From Vitellaria paradoxa (lineage: Eukaryota; Streptophyta; Magnoliopsida; Ericales; Sapotaceae), in NCBI GenBank assembly GCA_019916065.1, contig CM034240.1:49934372-49998371 (forward strand): 64,000 nucleotides of DNA. The letters run 5' to 3'. The position numbers and the translations under genes are program-made. Positions 12,169 to 23,772 of this stretch are shown here, piece by piece (position 1 is the first letter of the stretch; the number at the start of each line of letters is the position of its first letter). The notes beneath the pieces are model-generated. The model saw only the letters and a list, made by a program, of their open reading frames with translations. It was not told the origin of the DNA and searched no databases.

Positions 12169-14640
12169 TCAAAGAAACACACTTCTCCTTGCATTATTTG
12201 AAGTAAATTCTTCAATCAACTCATCATACTTTAAACTATCTAAGAACTCATTTTTAATTGAGATCATAGCCAATCCACATAATCTCTTTTGTGACATGGT
12301 AGTCCGAAGGTAAGTTTTGATCAACTTCAACTTAAAAAAACTCCTCTCCATTGAAGCAATCGTAACGGGTATAATCAACAAAATTCGATATGTCACCCAT
12401 ACCATTTGAAATCCCTCATCTTTCCAATAAGGCTTGATAAAATCAAGGATGTCAATCGATTTTATCACTTCTCTTGGCAATATTGTTTTCAAATGTCTAA
12501 GTTTTTAAAATAACGCATCCCCATAAATATCACCATGTTTGTTGTGTTCCAAGAAACATTGAAGTTTAGTGCAACGTTCCTTCAATTGCTCTTCACAAAT
12601 ACTTATGAAATTTGCATTAAACAAAAATCCAAAGGTTGCTTCATATTGTTTAAATTGCACAAATCACTCCCTCAATGACATAAGAGATTGATCTATAATT
12701 TGAAGGAAATAGGTTGTTCTAGATTTTTCCTTCGGAGATAAACTTTCAATAGCCTTTTCTTCCACATCCTCATCAAATTGCTTCTTCCTATGAACAACTC
12801 TTTTTTCTTCAAATACCAGATCAATACCAACTTCAAATGCAAGTTCTTTCACTTCTTTCATCAAGTCTTCAAAACCCTCCGCTCTAAGCTTTTCAAAGAA
12901 CAAAATCAACTTCTTTATTCTTGTACTTGCATCTTCAATATCCATCTCTTCTCTTTGAAGAATTTTACTAACTTGATTAATTTTATCTAAGATGGTGTAA
13001 CAAATGCATAAGCTAATCAAGAATTCAAAATTCTCTAAAGCATTGCAGCACAATCCTTTAGCTTCTGACATCACAACATCATCATGTTTAGAAAGATTTG
13101 CAATTTGAACGAATGCATCTCTTAACTCCGGTGCTTGCCTTCTTGTAGCTCTAATACTCTCAACATGATTTTCCCAACGAGTTACCAACAATGGCTTTGG
13201 TGTCAAACCCTTCACATACGTCTTGAGAACATCCCACCAATGCGGTGAACCTGAAAACAAAGTATAAACTTTTTGCACATATACAAAAAAATCTCTTGCC
13301 TTCATACTAAATTTTGCCATGTCACATAGTGCAAGGTTTAAGCTATGACATCCACATGGAGTATAAAATGCTTTAGGATTTACATCAAGTAATCTTTTTT
13401 GCACACCTTGATGTTTACCTTTCATGTTTGAGCTATTGTCATAACCTTGTCCTCTTATGTCATCAATGCCAAGTTTAAGATCAATCAAAGCATCTTCAAA
13501 GGACTTGAAAAGCCCAAGGCCCAATGTGTCATCAACATTTATGAACCCAAGAAAGAACTCCTCCACCTTGACTTTACTTTCATCCTCAACATCCACAACA
13601 TCCACACATCTTATGACAATTGACATTTATTCTTCATGACTTTGATCCGGAGTACAATCAAGGATAATCGAAAAATACTTTGCTTTTACGATCTTCTTCA
13701 AGATTTTTTCTTTAATCGCATTCCCTAACAAGATTATCAATTCGTTTTGAGTTTTGTGGTTAAGATAATGATTTTGAAGTTCTTTATCAACCACACGCTG
13801 AAGGTGCTCTTGCATAACAAGATCAAATTCGGTAACAAATTCAATAAGTTTACAAAAAAGTCCATTTTTCTTCTCATAAATCTTCTCATTTGTTCCCCGA
13901 AATGGTAAATTATTTCACGCATGTGTCTTCACAACCCTAATTATCCGAACAAATATCATCTTCCAATGAACTCTCTCTTTCTTAATTAGATCTTCCATTC
14001 TTTTGTCAATTGTTTGTCTTTGTTCAAGTCCCTTTTGCAAGTCCACCCATCTCACAACATTAGCAATGTGTTCTATATTCTTTGCATACTCTCTAAGCTT
14101 TTTTGGAACGTTATGCCAATCATTAGTTCCTCCCTCAACCATACCACTTGTCATTGGCTTAGACTTAAATAATTTACAACAAAAACAAAAGACCTTATCC
14201 AACTCATTTGAATAGACAAGCCGCTTCTTTTTTTGCTTCTCACCATTGGGAAGGTGACAAGATTGGAAGTAAAGTGTCTCCCACGATTATCTTTCTTGGG
14301 AAATGCATCATTTTCTTTTAAGATCTTAATTGGACCTCGTCGAACCAACAAAATCCTCTTTACATCATTAATACTTCCCCACAATCCCGGATCATAATTC
14401 ACATCTACATCTTTCTCAAGGTCAAGCATACCTTGATCCCCAAGATTATCAGTCACATGAATGGTATCTTCATTATACTCCTCTCTATAGTCTTCATTTG
14501 CTACACCTTCATCATGCCTCTCCTAGATTCTTCATTCGTTATTTTCTCCCTAAATTCTTCATTCGCTATATCAACATTTTTACTCATAGATTCCTCATTT
14601 AACTTGACTCGAAAAACTCTCTTTTTGTCTTCTTGCAATA
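12169..14640 (-). pseudogene. hAT transposase pseudogene (ZMYM1-like, TTF zinc finger)
   Basis: On the minus strand the protein runs from an acidic N-terminus, through a TTF-type zinc-binding segment (CFCCKLF, near 14180-14190), to a catalytic RNase H-like region. That region has ILDCTP near 13650, RGQGYDNSSNMKGKHQG near 13430 and CHSLNLALCDMAK near 13330. The C-terminal hAT dimerisation domain (IASMERSFFKLKLIKTYLR) is at 12300-12370. Breaks are a frame change near 14255, in-frame stops at 13915-13917, 13627-13629 and 12664-12666, and another near 12508. The longest intact stretch is 320 codons (12664-13626). Family members cut and paste DNA flanked by short inverted repeats. This copy should be inactive unless the stops are sequence errors. 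Confidence 0.9.
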
Positions 14641-15060
14641 AATAACTTAAAAATCGAACCCGCTAGTGATTTTTTCATTTCATCTTTTCATTGCTTGATT
14701 TTTCTATTTTGAGATCCGGAATTTTGATGTTTCTTCATTGTAGTACCTATAAGTTACAAACTATAATACAAATTATAATTCATTCTTAATTATTTAATAT
14801 TTAAAGTAAATAACCAACATTCGATAATCAATACAAAATGAACAATTAGCGAGAGATAAAAGATACAGCTACCGGAAAGGTAGAGACTATATCAAGGCTT
14901 GTAATCCATGAATAAACAATTAGGGCTTAGAATCTGTGAGAATAAACAAATTAAACAATTAGGGAGTTGAACCAGTTAATTAATAAACACTTAATCAACT
15001 AATAAAAAATTAGGGCTTGGAACTTTTTAATTAAGCAAAGAAACAGTTAATTAATTAAGC

Positions 15061-15174
15061 ACTAATCCCGTAACCATTAGATGGATAAAAAAATAGCTGA
15101 TTAATGATTAATTAAGCACTAATCCCGTAACCATTAGATGGATAAAAAAATAGCTGATTAATGATTAATTAAGC
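15061..15174. repeat. 57-bp tandem duplication inside hAT element 2
   Basis: Two exact head-to-tail copies (15061-15117 and 15118-15174) of a unit starting ACTAATCCCGTAACC and ending TTAATTAAGC. The TTAATTAAGC end also occurs just before the first copy, which suggests slippage or unequal exchange at that 10-mer. Confidence 0.95.
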
Positions 15175-15467
15175 ACTACCGTAACAATTAGTTAAATCAT
15201 TAGGGGTAGGAACTTTTTTTTTTTTTTTTAATCGGAAGTTGGAAGTTGGAATCTGTGTGGCTGTGTGTAAGTGTAATTTACACACATACATATAACATAT
15301 ATTAAAAATTCGTGATATGTTGATAGAGATCCCAATCAATCACTCACAATCACACACAGAGATAAATAGAAGGCGAGATATACAAAAAATGAGAAAACCC
15401 ACAAATGAAAACTTCAAACAAAACTTTCAATAAAAACAAACGTTGGTAATAAACTCAACCCCTCGAT

Positions 15468-15580
15468 AGATCGACTCCTCGACTTTATACTTTTGTTGAC
15501 GTTTGCTCGACTCCTTGATTCACCGACTCCTCGATTCATCGACTCCTTTAGTGAAAGCCCTTCGACTCCTCGAAGGCTCA
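15468..15580. repeat. Degenerate CGACTCCTCGA short repeats inside hAT element 2
   Basis: Five imperfect copies of TCGACTCCTCGA lie within about 110 bp, separated by irregular spacers. No protein-coding sense was found. The role is unknown; subterminal transposase-binding repeats or a nested retroelement remnant are possible. Confidence 0.6.
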
Positions 15581-16694
15581 ACACCAAATTCTTGGTAGCT
15601 TTGCTGAATCCACAGCATTCACAAAACTCAAACCTGAACTCCTTCAGATTGAACATGAACCATGTTGGTTAAGTGATGGAGAGAGTAATTGAACTTTCAA
15701 GCTCTCAATCTCATGTGTATTCTCTCTCTGTCTGTGTGTGTATGAACCTTGAAGACGTCAAGAGATATATATAGACAAATAGAGGCGGCTAGGGCTCGAA
15801 CCAGTCGAAATAGGCTGGGAAAACATACCTTGCGGGAAGGGCGCACCCACGGTCTTCCCACGGCCATCCCGCGACTCAGAGTGGCGATCATGCATAGCCA
15901 AAATTCTGAATTCAGTTCTCGAAATTTTCCAGCGAGTACCAGCGGCCTTCCTGTGGTCTTCCTGCATTATTCAATTCCGAACCTATTCAAGACTTCCAAC
16001 CGTTATGGAAACTTGATTTTTTGAGGCCTTTTAGAATTTTAACTAACTTAAGACTCTATTGTCTTAACATACACTAAGTCTAAAGCACAAACAATTCTAT
16101 TTGATCATGGATTTGCCAATTTACAAGTTTTAGCCTTAACATATATCGTATATGATATATATGACGCACTTTGCAATACAGAAAGAGAAAGAGAGAGTTA
16201 CCTGGTCTTGGTGGTTGGCAATTGGCAAAAGGAAGGGCGGTGGCCGATGGGTACTATGGGTTTGGGGAGGGAAGGGCGGTGAGTATTCCGTGGGTGGGTT
16301 TGGTGGTGTTCGGTAGCAGAGGGAAGGGAGTTCTACGGTGGTGGCCAGTGGCAGTCGATGCTGGCGGTTTGGGAAGGAAAGACGGAGCCGGAACCGGAAC
16401 TGGAACCAAAACTGGAACTGGAAGGGAGTCGAGGAGAGAGATGAGTAGGGATGGGCTTGGTGTTCTACAACTACAATTTCTACTGGTTCTGGGTTGTGTG
16501 TAGGGAAAAGGGAGGACGGCCGGAGGGTAAAAAAGTCGGTCTTATTGTCGTTTGCTCTTGGGCTGGGTAGTTGTCCAGTTGGGCCTAAATTTTTTTTTTT
16601 CTTCTCAGTCCAAAATTTTTTTTTTGGGTTGCCCTTGACCTAGGGTGTTGCCTAAGCTCAGGGACTTGCTGGGCTAACGCTTGGGCCGACCCTG

Positions 16695-17634
16695 ATTATT
16701 ACAAAAACTCACTATAGATAAATCTATTCTAAAAAAATTATAATCATATTTTTTTACCCTTCGTTCTATTCCTTCAAATAAATAAGTCATCCCTTACCTC
16801 TGTATCCCATTCTCAACTTTCCCCATCATCCTTTCCCTTTTCCACCCTCTCAAGCGGACACTCTAAATTATGTTTGCCTGATGTATGAAAAGGAATTTAT
16901 TTTTTTTTATTTTATGTGACTTTTTTATTGAAATATTATTTTAATTTTTGACAGTTTTAAGTACATTATTCTTATTAGTAAAAAAAATCTACAAAAAAAT
17001 GCAAATTTTAAGCATGTTACTTTCTATTTTGAAAGCTTTTTTTATTTTTTAATAAGAATAACATATTTAAAAGTCAAAAAAATAAAAATTTTCAACGAAA
17101 TTGAATTCAATGCTACAAACAGGTATTAACCATGAATTTAACATTCAATTCAACTCAAAATTGTTAAATTAAAATTTAATAGACTAATTATATTTATATT
17201 TTTTAAATTAAAAATATATAAATAATTATATAGAGTTGAACTTTAATGAGGGACTGTATGGCTTAAAAAATGTTGAATTTTTATTAAAAGTTAAAAAAAT
17301 AATCTATACTTTTTTATTTTTGTAATAAAATTTCATTACATAACAAATTTACATTATTTTTTTATATTTTTTAATATTTTTTTTCCTCATCCAAACAGCG
17401 ATCAAAGAATCCACTCGCCGACCCCGAATACAATAATGCCAGAGTCCCCTTTTATTAACTAAAGTGGTATTTTGATTTGATGCCGCGGGACAGAAAGCAC
17501 CTGCCGATGAACGAATTAGATCATCTCACTTGGCTCCCCACTGCAAAAAGTTACATTGATTACGTACACGGCTATTCGCTCGTCAATCATCGCGGATGCT
17601 CTTCCTCTCTTTCTCTCTCTAACTGCTTTTTTAA
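16695..17634. other. Intergenic AT-rich DNA and upstream region of the trihelix gene
   Basis: AT-rich up to about 17395. Then comes a mixed-composition zone (17395-17640) with CT-rich stretches just upstream of the trihelix transcript. No gene or repeat family is recognised here. Confidence 0.5.
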
Positions 17635-18138
17635 GTGAGTGAGTGTGAGAGAAATGAAGCAGCAGCAGACGCAACCAGCTTGACACATCTGGGTATTATT
17701 CTCTGCTTTCCCTTGTTATCTCCTCTTGTTCTGCCTTTACTGTGGCTTCCCATTCTTTATTTCTTTAAATTCTCTTGTTTTTTTCCCACCTATGATTTAC
17801 CCGTCAATTACGTCTGTTTTGATCATCAGAACACCTGGTTGATGTTATCATGCAACCTGCAAAAATCGTATAGGAAAATTCTCTCAGAATCACTCGATTC
17901 TAGAGTTTGTGGGTTTACTTTCCCAGAAAAGAATAGTGCTTTGCTTGTGTTTGTTCATGGCTAAGTAGTGCTTTTTGGAGGTATTTAATCATGGGCTTTT
18001 AGGGTTTTGGTCGGTGGCTATTGTATCAATGGGGGGTTTTGTGAATTGAGGTTCAACTACTCACTGAAATTTGCCTTCAACAGTAAAAAATCACTAATTT
18101 TCGCCTGGCTGCTGCCTGAGATTGTTGTGTTCATTGGT

Positions 18139-19107
18139 ATGGAAAGAGGAGGGGAAGAGAACAGGGGGGAGTTTGTGGCTGTTGTAAAGACTCCAGATAA
18201 GAGTAAGAGGGATGAGTGGAGTGAAGCAGGGGTCATGAGTTTATTGGATGTGTATGAAGCAAAATGGTTGCTCCGAAATCGGGCCAAGTTGAAGGGGAGT
18301 GATTGGGAAGAAATTGCCCAGCAAGTTTCTGCCCGCAATTGTGGGACAAAGCCGGTGAAAACCCCTAACCAATGTAAGAACAAAATTGAGGCAATGAAGA
18401 AAAGGTATCGCATAGAATCAGCTGCAAATAACCATTCTGGTACTGGGCAGCCGTGGCAATTCTATGCTAGAATGGATAGATTGGTAAAAGGGGCACGTAG
18501 TTTGCAACCTAAGGCTGGAGATATGAATGCAGATGGGGTGGCAGAGACAGAGAATTTGCAAGCTATGCCAGATGTAGCAGTTGATTTGGAAAATGAAGCC
18601 AAAAGGGTAGATGATAATGGCCCTACCCATGTTCAGATTGTTGAGAAAACTCATAATTACAAGATGGTAGACTTGCATGGACAAGATCATGTCCTGGATA
18701 GAAATCAAGATGATGGGTCTAATACCGCTCCAAATAATAGTGAATTTAATACCCCCAGAAACAAGGCAGCCAAAGTGGGTGACAGGTTGATGATGATGAA
18801 TTCTTTTAAGCGAAGGAAGAAATTGGGCAATGACGTGGCAGAGAGCATAAGGTTGTTAGCTCAATCAATGTTGAAGATAGAACAATCACGGATGGAAATG
18901 TACAGGGACTTGGAACGCCTGAGGGCAGAGGCAGATGTCAAGCGGGCAGAAATGGACCTTAAGAGGACTGAAATAATTGCAAAAAACCAGTTGCAGATTG
19001 CCAAGCTCTTTTTTAAGAGGACATGCACCCATAACAGCAAAAGTGGGAGCTCATCCTTGGTTGCTGAACACATTGTTGCAACAAATGCAGAGGAGAGAAA
19101 TGGTTAG
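18139..19107 (+). CDS. Trihelix (SANT/Myb-like) transcription factor, ASIL-type
   Basis: A single-exon reading frame of 322 residues. Residues about 22-100 form a trihelix DNA-binding domain with the spaced tryptophans and basic residues of the family (KRDEWSEAGVMSLLDVYEAK, DWEEIAQQV, TPNQCKNKIEAMKKRY). The middle is Asp/Asn-rich and probably disordered. Residues about 223-292 are a basic and then heptad-like helix (RRKKLGNDVAESIRLLAQ, LERLRAEADVKRAEMDLKR), the conserved coiled-coil tail of the ASIL/SIP1 clade. ASIL1/2 repress embryo genes in Arabidopsis seedlings, but the exact orthologue is unclear. I chose ATG 18139, which begins MERGGEENRG. The frame is open back to an ATG at 18007, but the extra 44 residues are hydrophobic and unlike the family. 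A donor-like GGTTAGT overlaps the stop, so a 3'UTR intron is possible. Confidence 0.88.
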   Translation: MERGGEENRGEFVAVVKTPDKSKRDEWSEAGVMSLLDVYEAKWLLRNRAKLKGSDWEEIAQQVSARNCGTKPVKTPNQCKNKIEAMKKRYRIESAANNHSGTGQPWQFYARMDRLVKGARSLQPKAGDMNADGVAETENLQAMPDVAVDLENEAKRVDDNGPTHVQIVEKTHNYKMVDLHGQDHVLDRNQDDGSNTAPNNSEFNTPRNKAAKVGDRLMMMNSFKRRKKLGNDVAESIRLLAQSMLKIEQSRMEMYRDLERLRAEADVKRAEMDLKRTEIIAKNQLQIAKLFFKRTCTHNSKSGSSSLVAEHIVATNAEERNG

Positions 19108-20182
19108 TGTTGTTGCATCAGTTTTTGAATAGACATCATATTCTTTTTGCTTTACATACATATTTGTTTATCATCTTCTTTAACTAGTTTGCAAAACATG
19201 AATATGTATCAAGTTAAAAGTTTTTTTTTGTGAATAGCTGGTAACACTTCTTTATTTCTGGTTCTGACTCTAATTTTAAAACTTTTGTGGGTAGTTATTC
19301 CTCCAATACATGACACCTCACTCGCCGTACTTGTTACTCATGCCTAACCTCGAGTCTTGCCGTAGCCTTCAACCAAATCACCCTCTCCATGGTCAAGAAA
19401 TCTCTATCTATTTGTCTCCATCAAGTTTAGTGTCTCATATAGTCTCCTTGAGAGCACTTTATCTTAGGCCTAAAATCAGGGTTAAGGACTCCAAGAGTGG
19501 TCCACTGGTCCTTGTCCTATGGGTGTAGGGCTCCATCCGCCATTCTTCTCCACTTGGGAGTGTTTACTTGTGGTTTGTGGGTTATTACTGAAGTCTAGTG
19601 GGTTTACCTAGCGGACAGAGGGGTAGTAATTGTGGGTTTCAACTATATATATATATATATATATAAATTCTTCTCATTTGGGATCATTAGAGGCTTGTGG
19701 ATTATTAGCTGGAACTAGGGGTTCTGCGGGGCAACTCATACCCTCTTGAGAGAGACTTGAGACCAGTTAGTTTGAGAGAGAGACCTTCGCTACATGACAA
19801 TCCCTCCCAAGATCTCTATAACACCTGAATATGCCAATGGTGGTTCCCCCCTACGTGGTCAGATGTGGTTGTGCAAATCATGGAAAGCCAATCACCTGAT
19901 CCTTTGCGCATGGCTAAGCTGGTATGTGTACCCTAGATTCCTTATAAATATGGGGATTTCCTCCCTCACATCTCTGTTCATCTCCTTCCATAGTTGTAAT
20001 TTTGCTTCTTCTCTCTCTCTCTCTCTCCAAACCATGCTAATTCTCACCCCACCAATTTCTTTGGTGATCTCCTACCATAGACAATGCTTAGCATTGTTCT
20101 CAAAAAGCTAGAAGTACCAAAACAATGACCATCCACGACTTCTTGCAGATTCCTTTTTACGCTAAAAGTTGGATGTCCCATT
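19108..20182. other. 3' flank of the trihelix gene
   Basis: No gene is recognised. A TA run lies at 19645-19665. The segment 19794-20110 has a small open frame and a TATAAATAT box near 19945 with CT-rich DNA after it, which could be a decayed LTR or promoter fragment, but nothing proves this. Confidence 0.4.
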
Positions 20183-20187
20183 CTTTG

Positions 20188-20521
20188 TGCCAAAAGTTGT
20201 CTTACATTGGTCTGTGAGAGATTACTTCGCAGTAGAAGAGATGGACTTCCCTTACCTTAACACTTGAATTTCAAGATTGAGACCCCTTCTTTTATATGTT
20301 GTTGAGTTTCTTGTGGTATCGAAGCAAATTTTTAACTGAGCCTCACCACAATTCAGCTGGTGCCAATGTCCACGTGGGCTAGCGTGAGGGGCCTGTCAAA
20401 AGTTGTCCTACATCAGTTCACGAGAAAGGTTATTTCTCCTATATAAGAGATAGATTTCCTCACTTTAACACCTTGATTTTAAGGTTAAGTCCCCTCTTAT
20501 ATATTGTTGGGCTTATTGACA
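20188..20521 (+). mobile_element. TRIM retroelement (334 bp)
   Basis: Two direct repeats of about 126 and 128 bp (20188-20313 and 20394-20521) both begin TGYCAAAAGTTGTC and share the order ACATNNGT, GAGA, TTTAACAC/CTTAACAC, CCCCTYTTATAT and TTGTTG. The whole starts with TG and ends with CA. CTTTG is duplicated on both sides (20183-20187, 20522-20526). Just after the first repeat, TGGTATCGAAGC (20314-20325) matches a plant initiator-Met tRNA primer site with one change. A purine stretch GTGAGGGG precedes the second repeat. The interior is only about 80 bp and codes for nothing. Confidence 0.88.
20314..20325 (+). promoter_or_regulatory. Primer-binding site of the TRIM
   Basis: TGGTATCGAAGC differs by one base from the common plant retroelement primer site complementary to initiator-Met tRNA. 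It sits directly after the left repeat. Confidence 0.75.
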
Positions 20522-20526
20522 CTTTG

Positions 20527-23500
20527 CATGATTTTGGATGATGTTATCAAATCTCAACCATCAGGCCCATGACGTTGTTGTCTGGAAAGCTTGATGTCAT
20601 ATTTCTTCAATCGGTTTACTTTATTGCTGCAAAACAATGACTTGACTTTTTGTGTCTTGTATTTGATCATGTACCATAGTTATTAGAAACTTATTTTCCA
20701 AATGAGGATCATGATAATCTATTATGATATATTTATGTTGTAGTGAGAGGCAGAATAATATTGATGAATGTGCGGAGTCATTAACGCTTTTAATCTGCTC
20801 TTATGCATATATTTTATAGGTAACATGGTGGATACATTTACTGTATCTCCCAGCATTTCAATAGTTCAATTCTTTAGCTGATATTGTTCTGTTAACTCTT
20901 GCACCATGGGTTCGGTTTTGGCTAGGGAGATGAAACCATGGTACAGTGGTCTGCACTGAATGATTTGATTGTACTCGTACCGGACCTTGAGCCAGTTAAT
21001 CCACCAACTGGCTGCATGGTTCAGTAGCATCCACAATATCTGGGCTAGGTCAGCAAAAAACATTTGAATGCTTTCTTGGGGTGCTATGCTGAGAAGGTTT
21101 TTCTAGATACAAGAGGGAGGCCATGCCCTACTTTTTGTTGCTGTTAAGGCAGTTTTGGTAGAATTGAAGTGGATAGAAAAAATTTAAACCCTACCAAATA
21201 ATGCTAAAAAGTTCAGATTGGAGATTTCTTGATGAACAATATGGTTCTTTATGTTCTTCCAAAAAGCCTAGGCACCACCATGTTCTTATTTCACCCTTAG
21301 GCTGCACATGGATCTTGAAAATGTCAGCCGAAGTCCAACCTGGAGCCCCTGGATAGCTGATCTGCTGGCCATTGGAATGTATGTTCTTCCATTAGACAGG
21401 AGAAATGTCCTGGGATTTTAAGAAAAGTATATCTGCACTTTTTTTCCAGGGACAACATAATTTCAAGAAGCTTTCATTTACAAGGTCCACTGAAAATTCA
21501 GCTTATATAGAGTCAACTATAAAAAATTTCTGTAAGGGTCCATGAAATCTGCCAAACTAAACTGATATTCCTACCCATTTATTTATTATATTTGGTACAT
21601 TTTGGGGGGTCTGAAGCCCCAAAATTTAAGATCGAATTACACACGAGGATCATGACCCTCAAACACCCATTCTCAAGATAAGTGAAGCGGAATGGCAACC
21701 CTCAGAATATGGAATCCTGAATCTGTGAAGAGATTCTCATCCTAGTTGATGAGCACTTGCATTTGTGTCCTGCCATTTATGCTGAAGCTTATGGGAAAAT
21801 CCTTAAGCTTTCATAGTTTCCTTGCACAAAGGAAAATAGGAAAGATTAATCTGCAAGTATTTTTTTCATATGCTCATGTCCATTTCTTTTTCCTCACCTT
21901 TTAATTCTTTAGTTGGTAATTTGGGCATTGTTTCTGCACATAGTTACTGGATGGCATATGTGTTGAATCTGGTTAGATCATTGACACTTGATGTGTTGTG
22001 TTTCAGGATGATCAGATAAAACCAGTGCTCCAGTTGGATATTGAAGAACATCTCTGATGTTTGTTGTTTCTACCATAAACTCCTACTGGTATGATTCTTA
22101 TATATGTATAATCAAATTAATCTGTATGAAAGTGTCAATGGTAATGGGTTGTCAGTCTCGAGATATTGGGCAGCATCAGGGAGAAATAGTTATATAAGGA
22201 AAATAATTAACAGAAACAATAGATCATTGTATAATAGTGACTACTTGTAATTGCAATAATACAACTCTCCTTGAGCAAATCATCATTAGCTTATCTGGAA
22301 ATTCATTTTTTGTGAATACTGAAGCAAGATTCCTCTTGTTTTATCTTGTATTTTACCCAGTTGTTGATGCTCAGGTGAAGTCCCAACAAAATAACATTCT
22401 GAAAATTAGAATTGGACCTAAGATTTAATCATTTGGGCTAGGCTTCTATAGGTGAGTTCTTCTGGTTCCCTTGTACGTTCAGTTTTGGGGACAGCCAAAC
22501 ATTAGGTTGAAAATGGAAGTCAGTCTCCTAGCTTGGACTAGGAAGTGCACTTGCCCAAAGTAGGTACGTATCCTTATAAACTCTTTACAAATTGATTCGG
22601 TTTGTGGAGTGTAGATTAGTAATACAACCAATATGGATCTAAGAGCTGTCATGTGGTATGGGGATTTAAAAGTTTGACAGGGTATCAGAACATATATTTA
22701 GTGGTTACACATATTTGGTCTTTTCTGGTGTTTGGGACGTGAGGGGCGGGTTGAGTGTGTAAAATACTAACCTAAGTAGCAACTGCCACACTCTCTAATT
22801 TTGATGAGATGGTGATTAACAATTTAACATAATTAAAATTAAAGGTGCAATTTGAATTGTTAGTTGCAAAGTTGTTTGTGTAACCCCCGCCTCCCCCGGG
22901 GGGGTTAGGAAAATCAAGGATATTGGACACAAAAAGGAATAGGCTTCTGGATTTATTCCATTTGAAGCTAATTTTATTCTGGGCCTAGGGCTAGAGAAAG
23001 CTCACGATAGCATGATTATATGTCAAAGTAACAGCCAGCATATAATAGTCCGAACTCTTGTGTGTTTGCATGGCTAGGGTCTTCCACTTGAAGTCTTCCC
23101 TGTATACTTACTACCTCAGTTGAGCTACCTCAGTTGAGCATGGCCTCAGTATGAACCTTGATGAAATGGAAGTAGCTATCAAAGATTGTTACACGGTTCT
23201 ATCTGTAGTTTTACCAAAACTGACCACGCTAGGTTAGTAGTATCAGAGATGCTTAATCATGTAATGCAGTTGGGTGTGAGGAATCCTGGATGTGCCATTT
23301 TATCTTTGTTTGGATTCTTGGGCTTGTGATTTCCATAGCAGAAGATGTTTACTGGGGAGCAAAGACCCTTGGAAGAGCTCAAGAGGATCATCCAAGTCAG
23401 AAGGATGAAGGGGTTTCTCCTAGTGTTGATTTTAGCACTGTTAGGCATTCTCTCTCTCTCTCTCTCTCTTTTAATGTTAGTTCTATTCTATTAAATTCTA

Positions 23501-23756
23501 TATGTAACAATAGATGATAATGATGATGAAGACGATCAAATTGGGGGGCGTGACTCAGATCGCTTTCATGTTCCTAACAAACGGTCTATTCTGCCTCTTG
23601 AACGTCTTCCCTTTACTTTTGTAGTGTTTACTGTTTTCTACTTACTTATGAGTGCAAGCAGGGTCAAGGTGAGGATTTAAAACCAGAAATCAGATCCCAG
23701 TATCATTTACTGCAAAATGAACAGTGTTAAAATTCGCAGAATGTTTTTATAAACCT
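20527..23756. other. Intergenic DNA, possibly with trihelix 3'UTR sequence
   Basis: Less AT-rich than average, and I recognise no gene. A polypyrimidine tract with CAG at about 22005 could be an acceptor of a trihelix 3'UTR intron starting at 19104. A minus-strand open frame at 20866-21063 has a faint likeness to the C-terminal part of plant LINE reverse transcriptase (tryptophan-rich INWLKVRY) but is too short to support. A TC run lies at 23450-23470. Confidence 0.4.
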
Positions 23757-23772
23757 CCCCCCCCCCCCCAAA
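23757..23772. repeat. C13 run followed by A run
   Basis: Thirteen C residues followed directly by AAA. One of five tracts in this window with a C run 5' of an A run on one strand. Confidence 0.85.

Larger units (their letters stand above)
11994..16694 (-). mobile_element. hAT element 2 (4,701 bp), formerly autonomous
   Basis: The left terminus is CAGTGCCGGCC and the right terminus reads inward as CAGGGTCGGCC. They share CAG, CGGCC and a CAAGC-rich subterminal zone. Perfect 8-bp duplications ATTATTAC flank the element. It encodes a ZMYM1-like (TTF-type zinc finger plus hAT dimerisation domain) transposase on the minus strand from about 14640 to 12169, with several inactivating changes. The remaining 2 kb (14641-16694) would be the 5' side of the transposase transcript. 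It contains a 57-bp tandem duplication, a CGACTCC-repeat zone and a G-rich island. Confidence 0.93.

Noticed and set aside
16171..16503. 110-codon plus-strand frame in a G-rich island
   Set aside because: Gly/Arg-rich low-complexity translation, opposite to the transposase; more likely non-coding element sequence.
18007..18138. Upstream ATG extension of the trihelix factor
   Set aside because: Adds 44 hydrophobic, unconserved residues; the ATG at 18139 gives the typical acidic start before the DNA-binding domain.
20866..21063. Possible LINE reverse transcriptase C-terminal fragment (minus)
   Set aside because: Only a faint tryptophan-rich likeness over about 30 residues and nothing supporting on either side.
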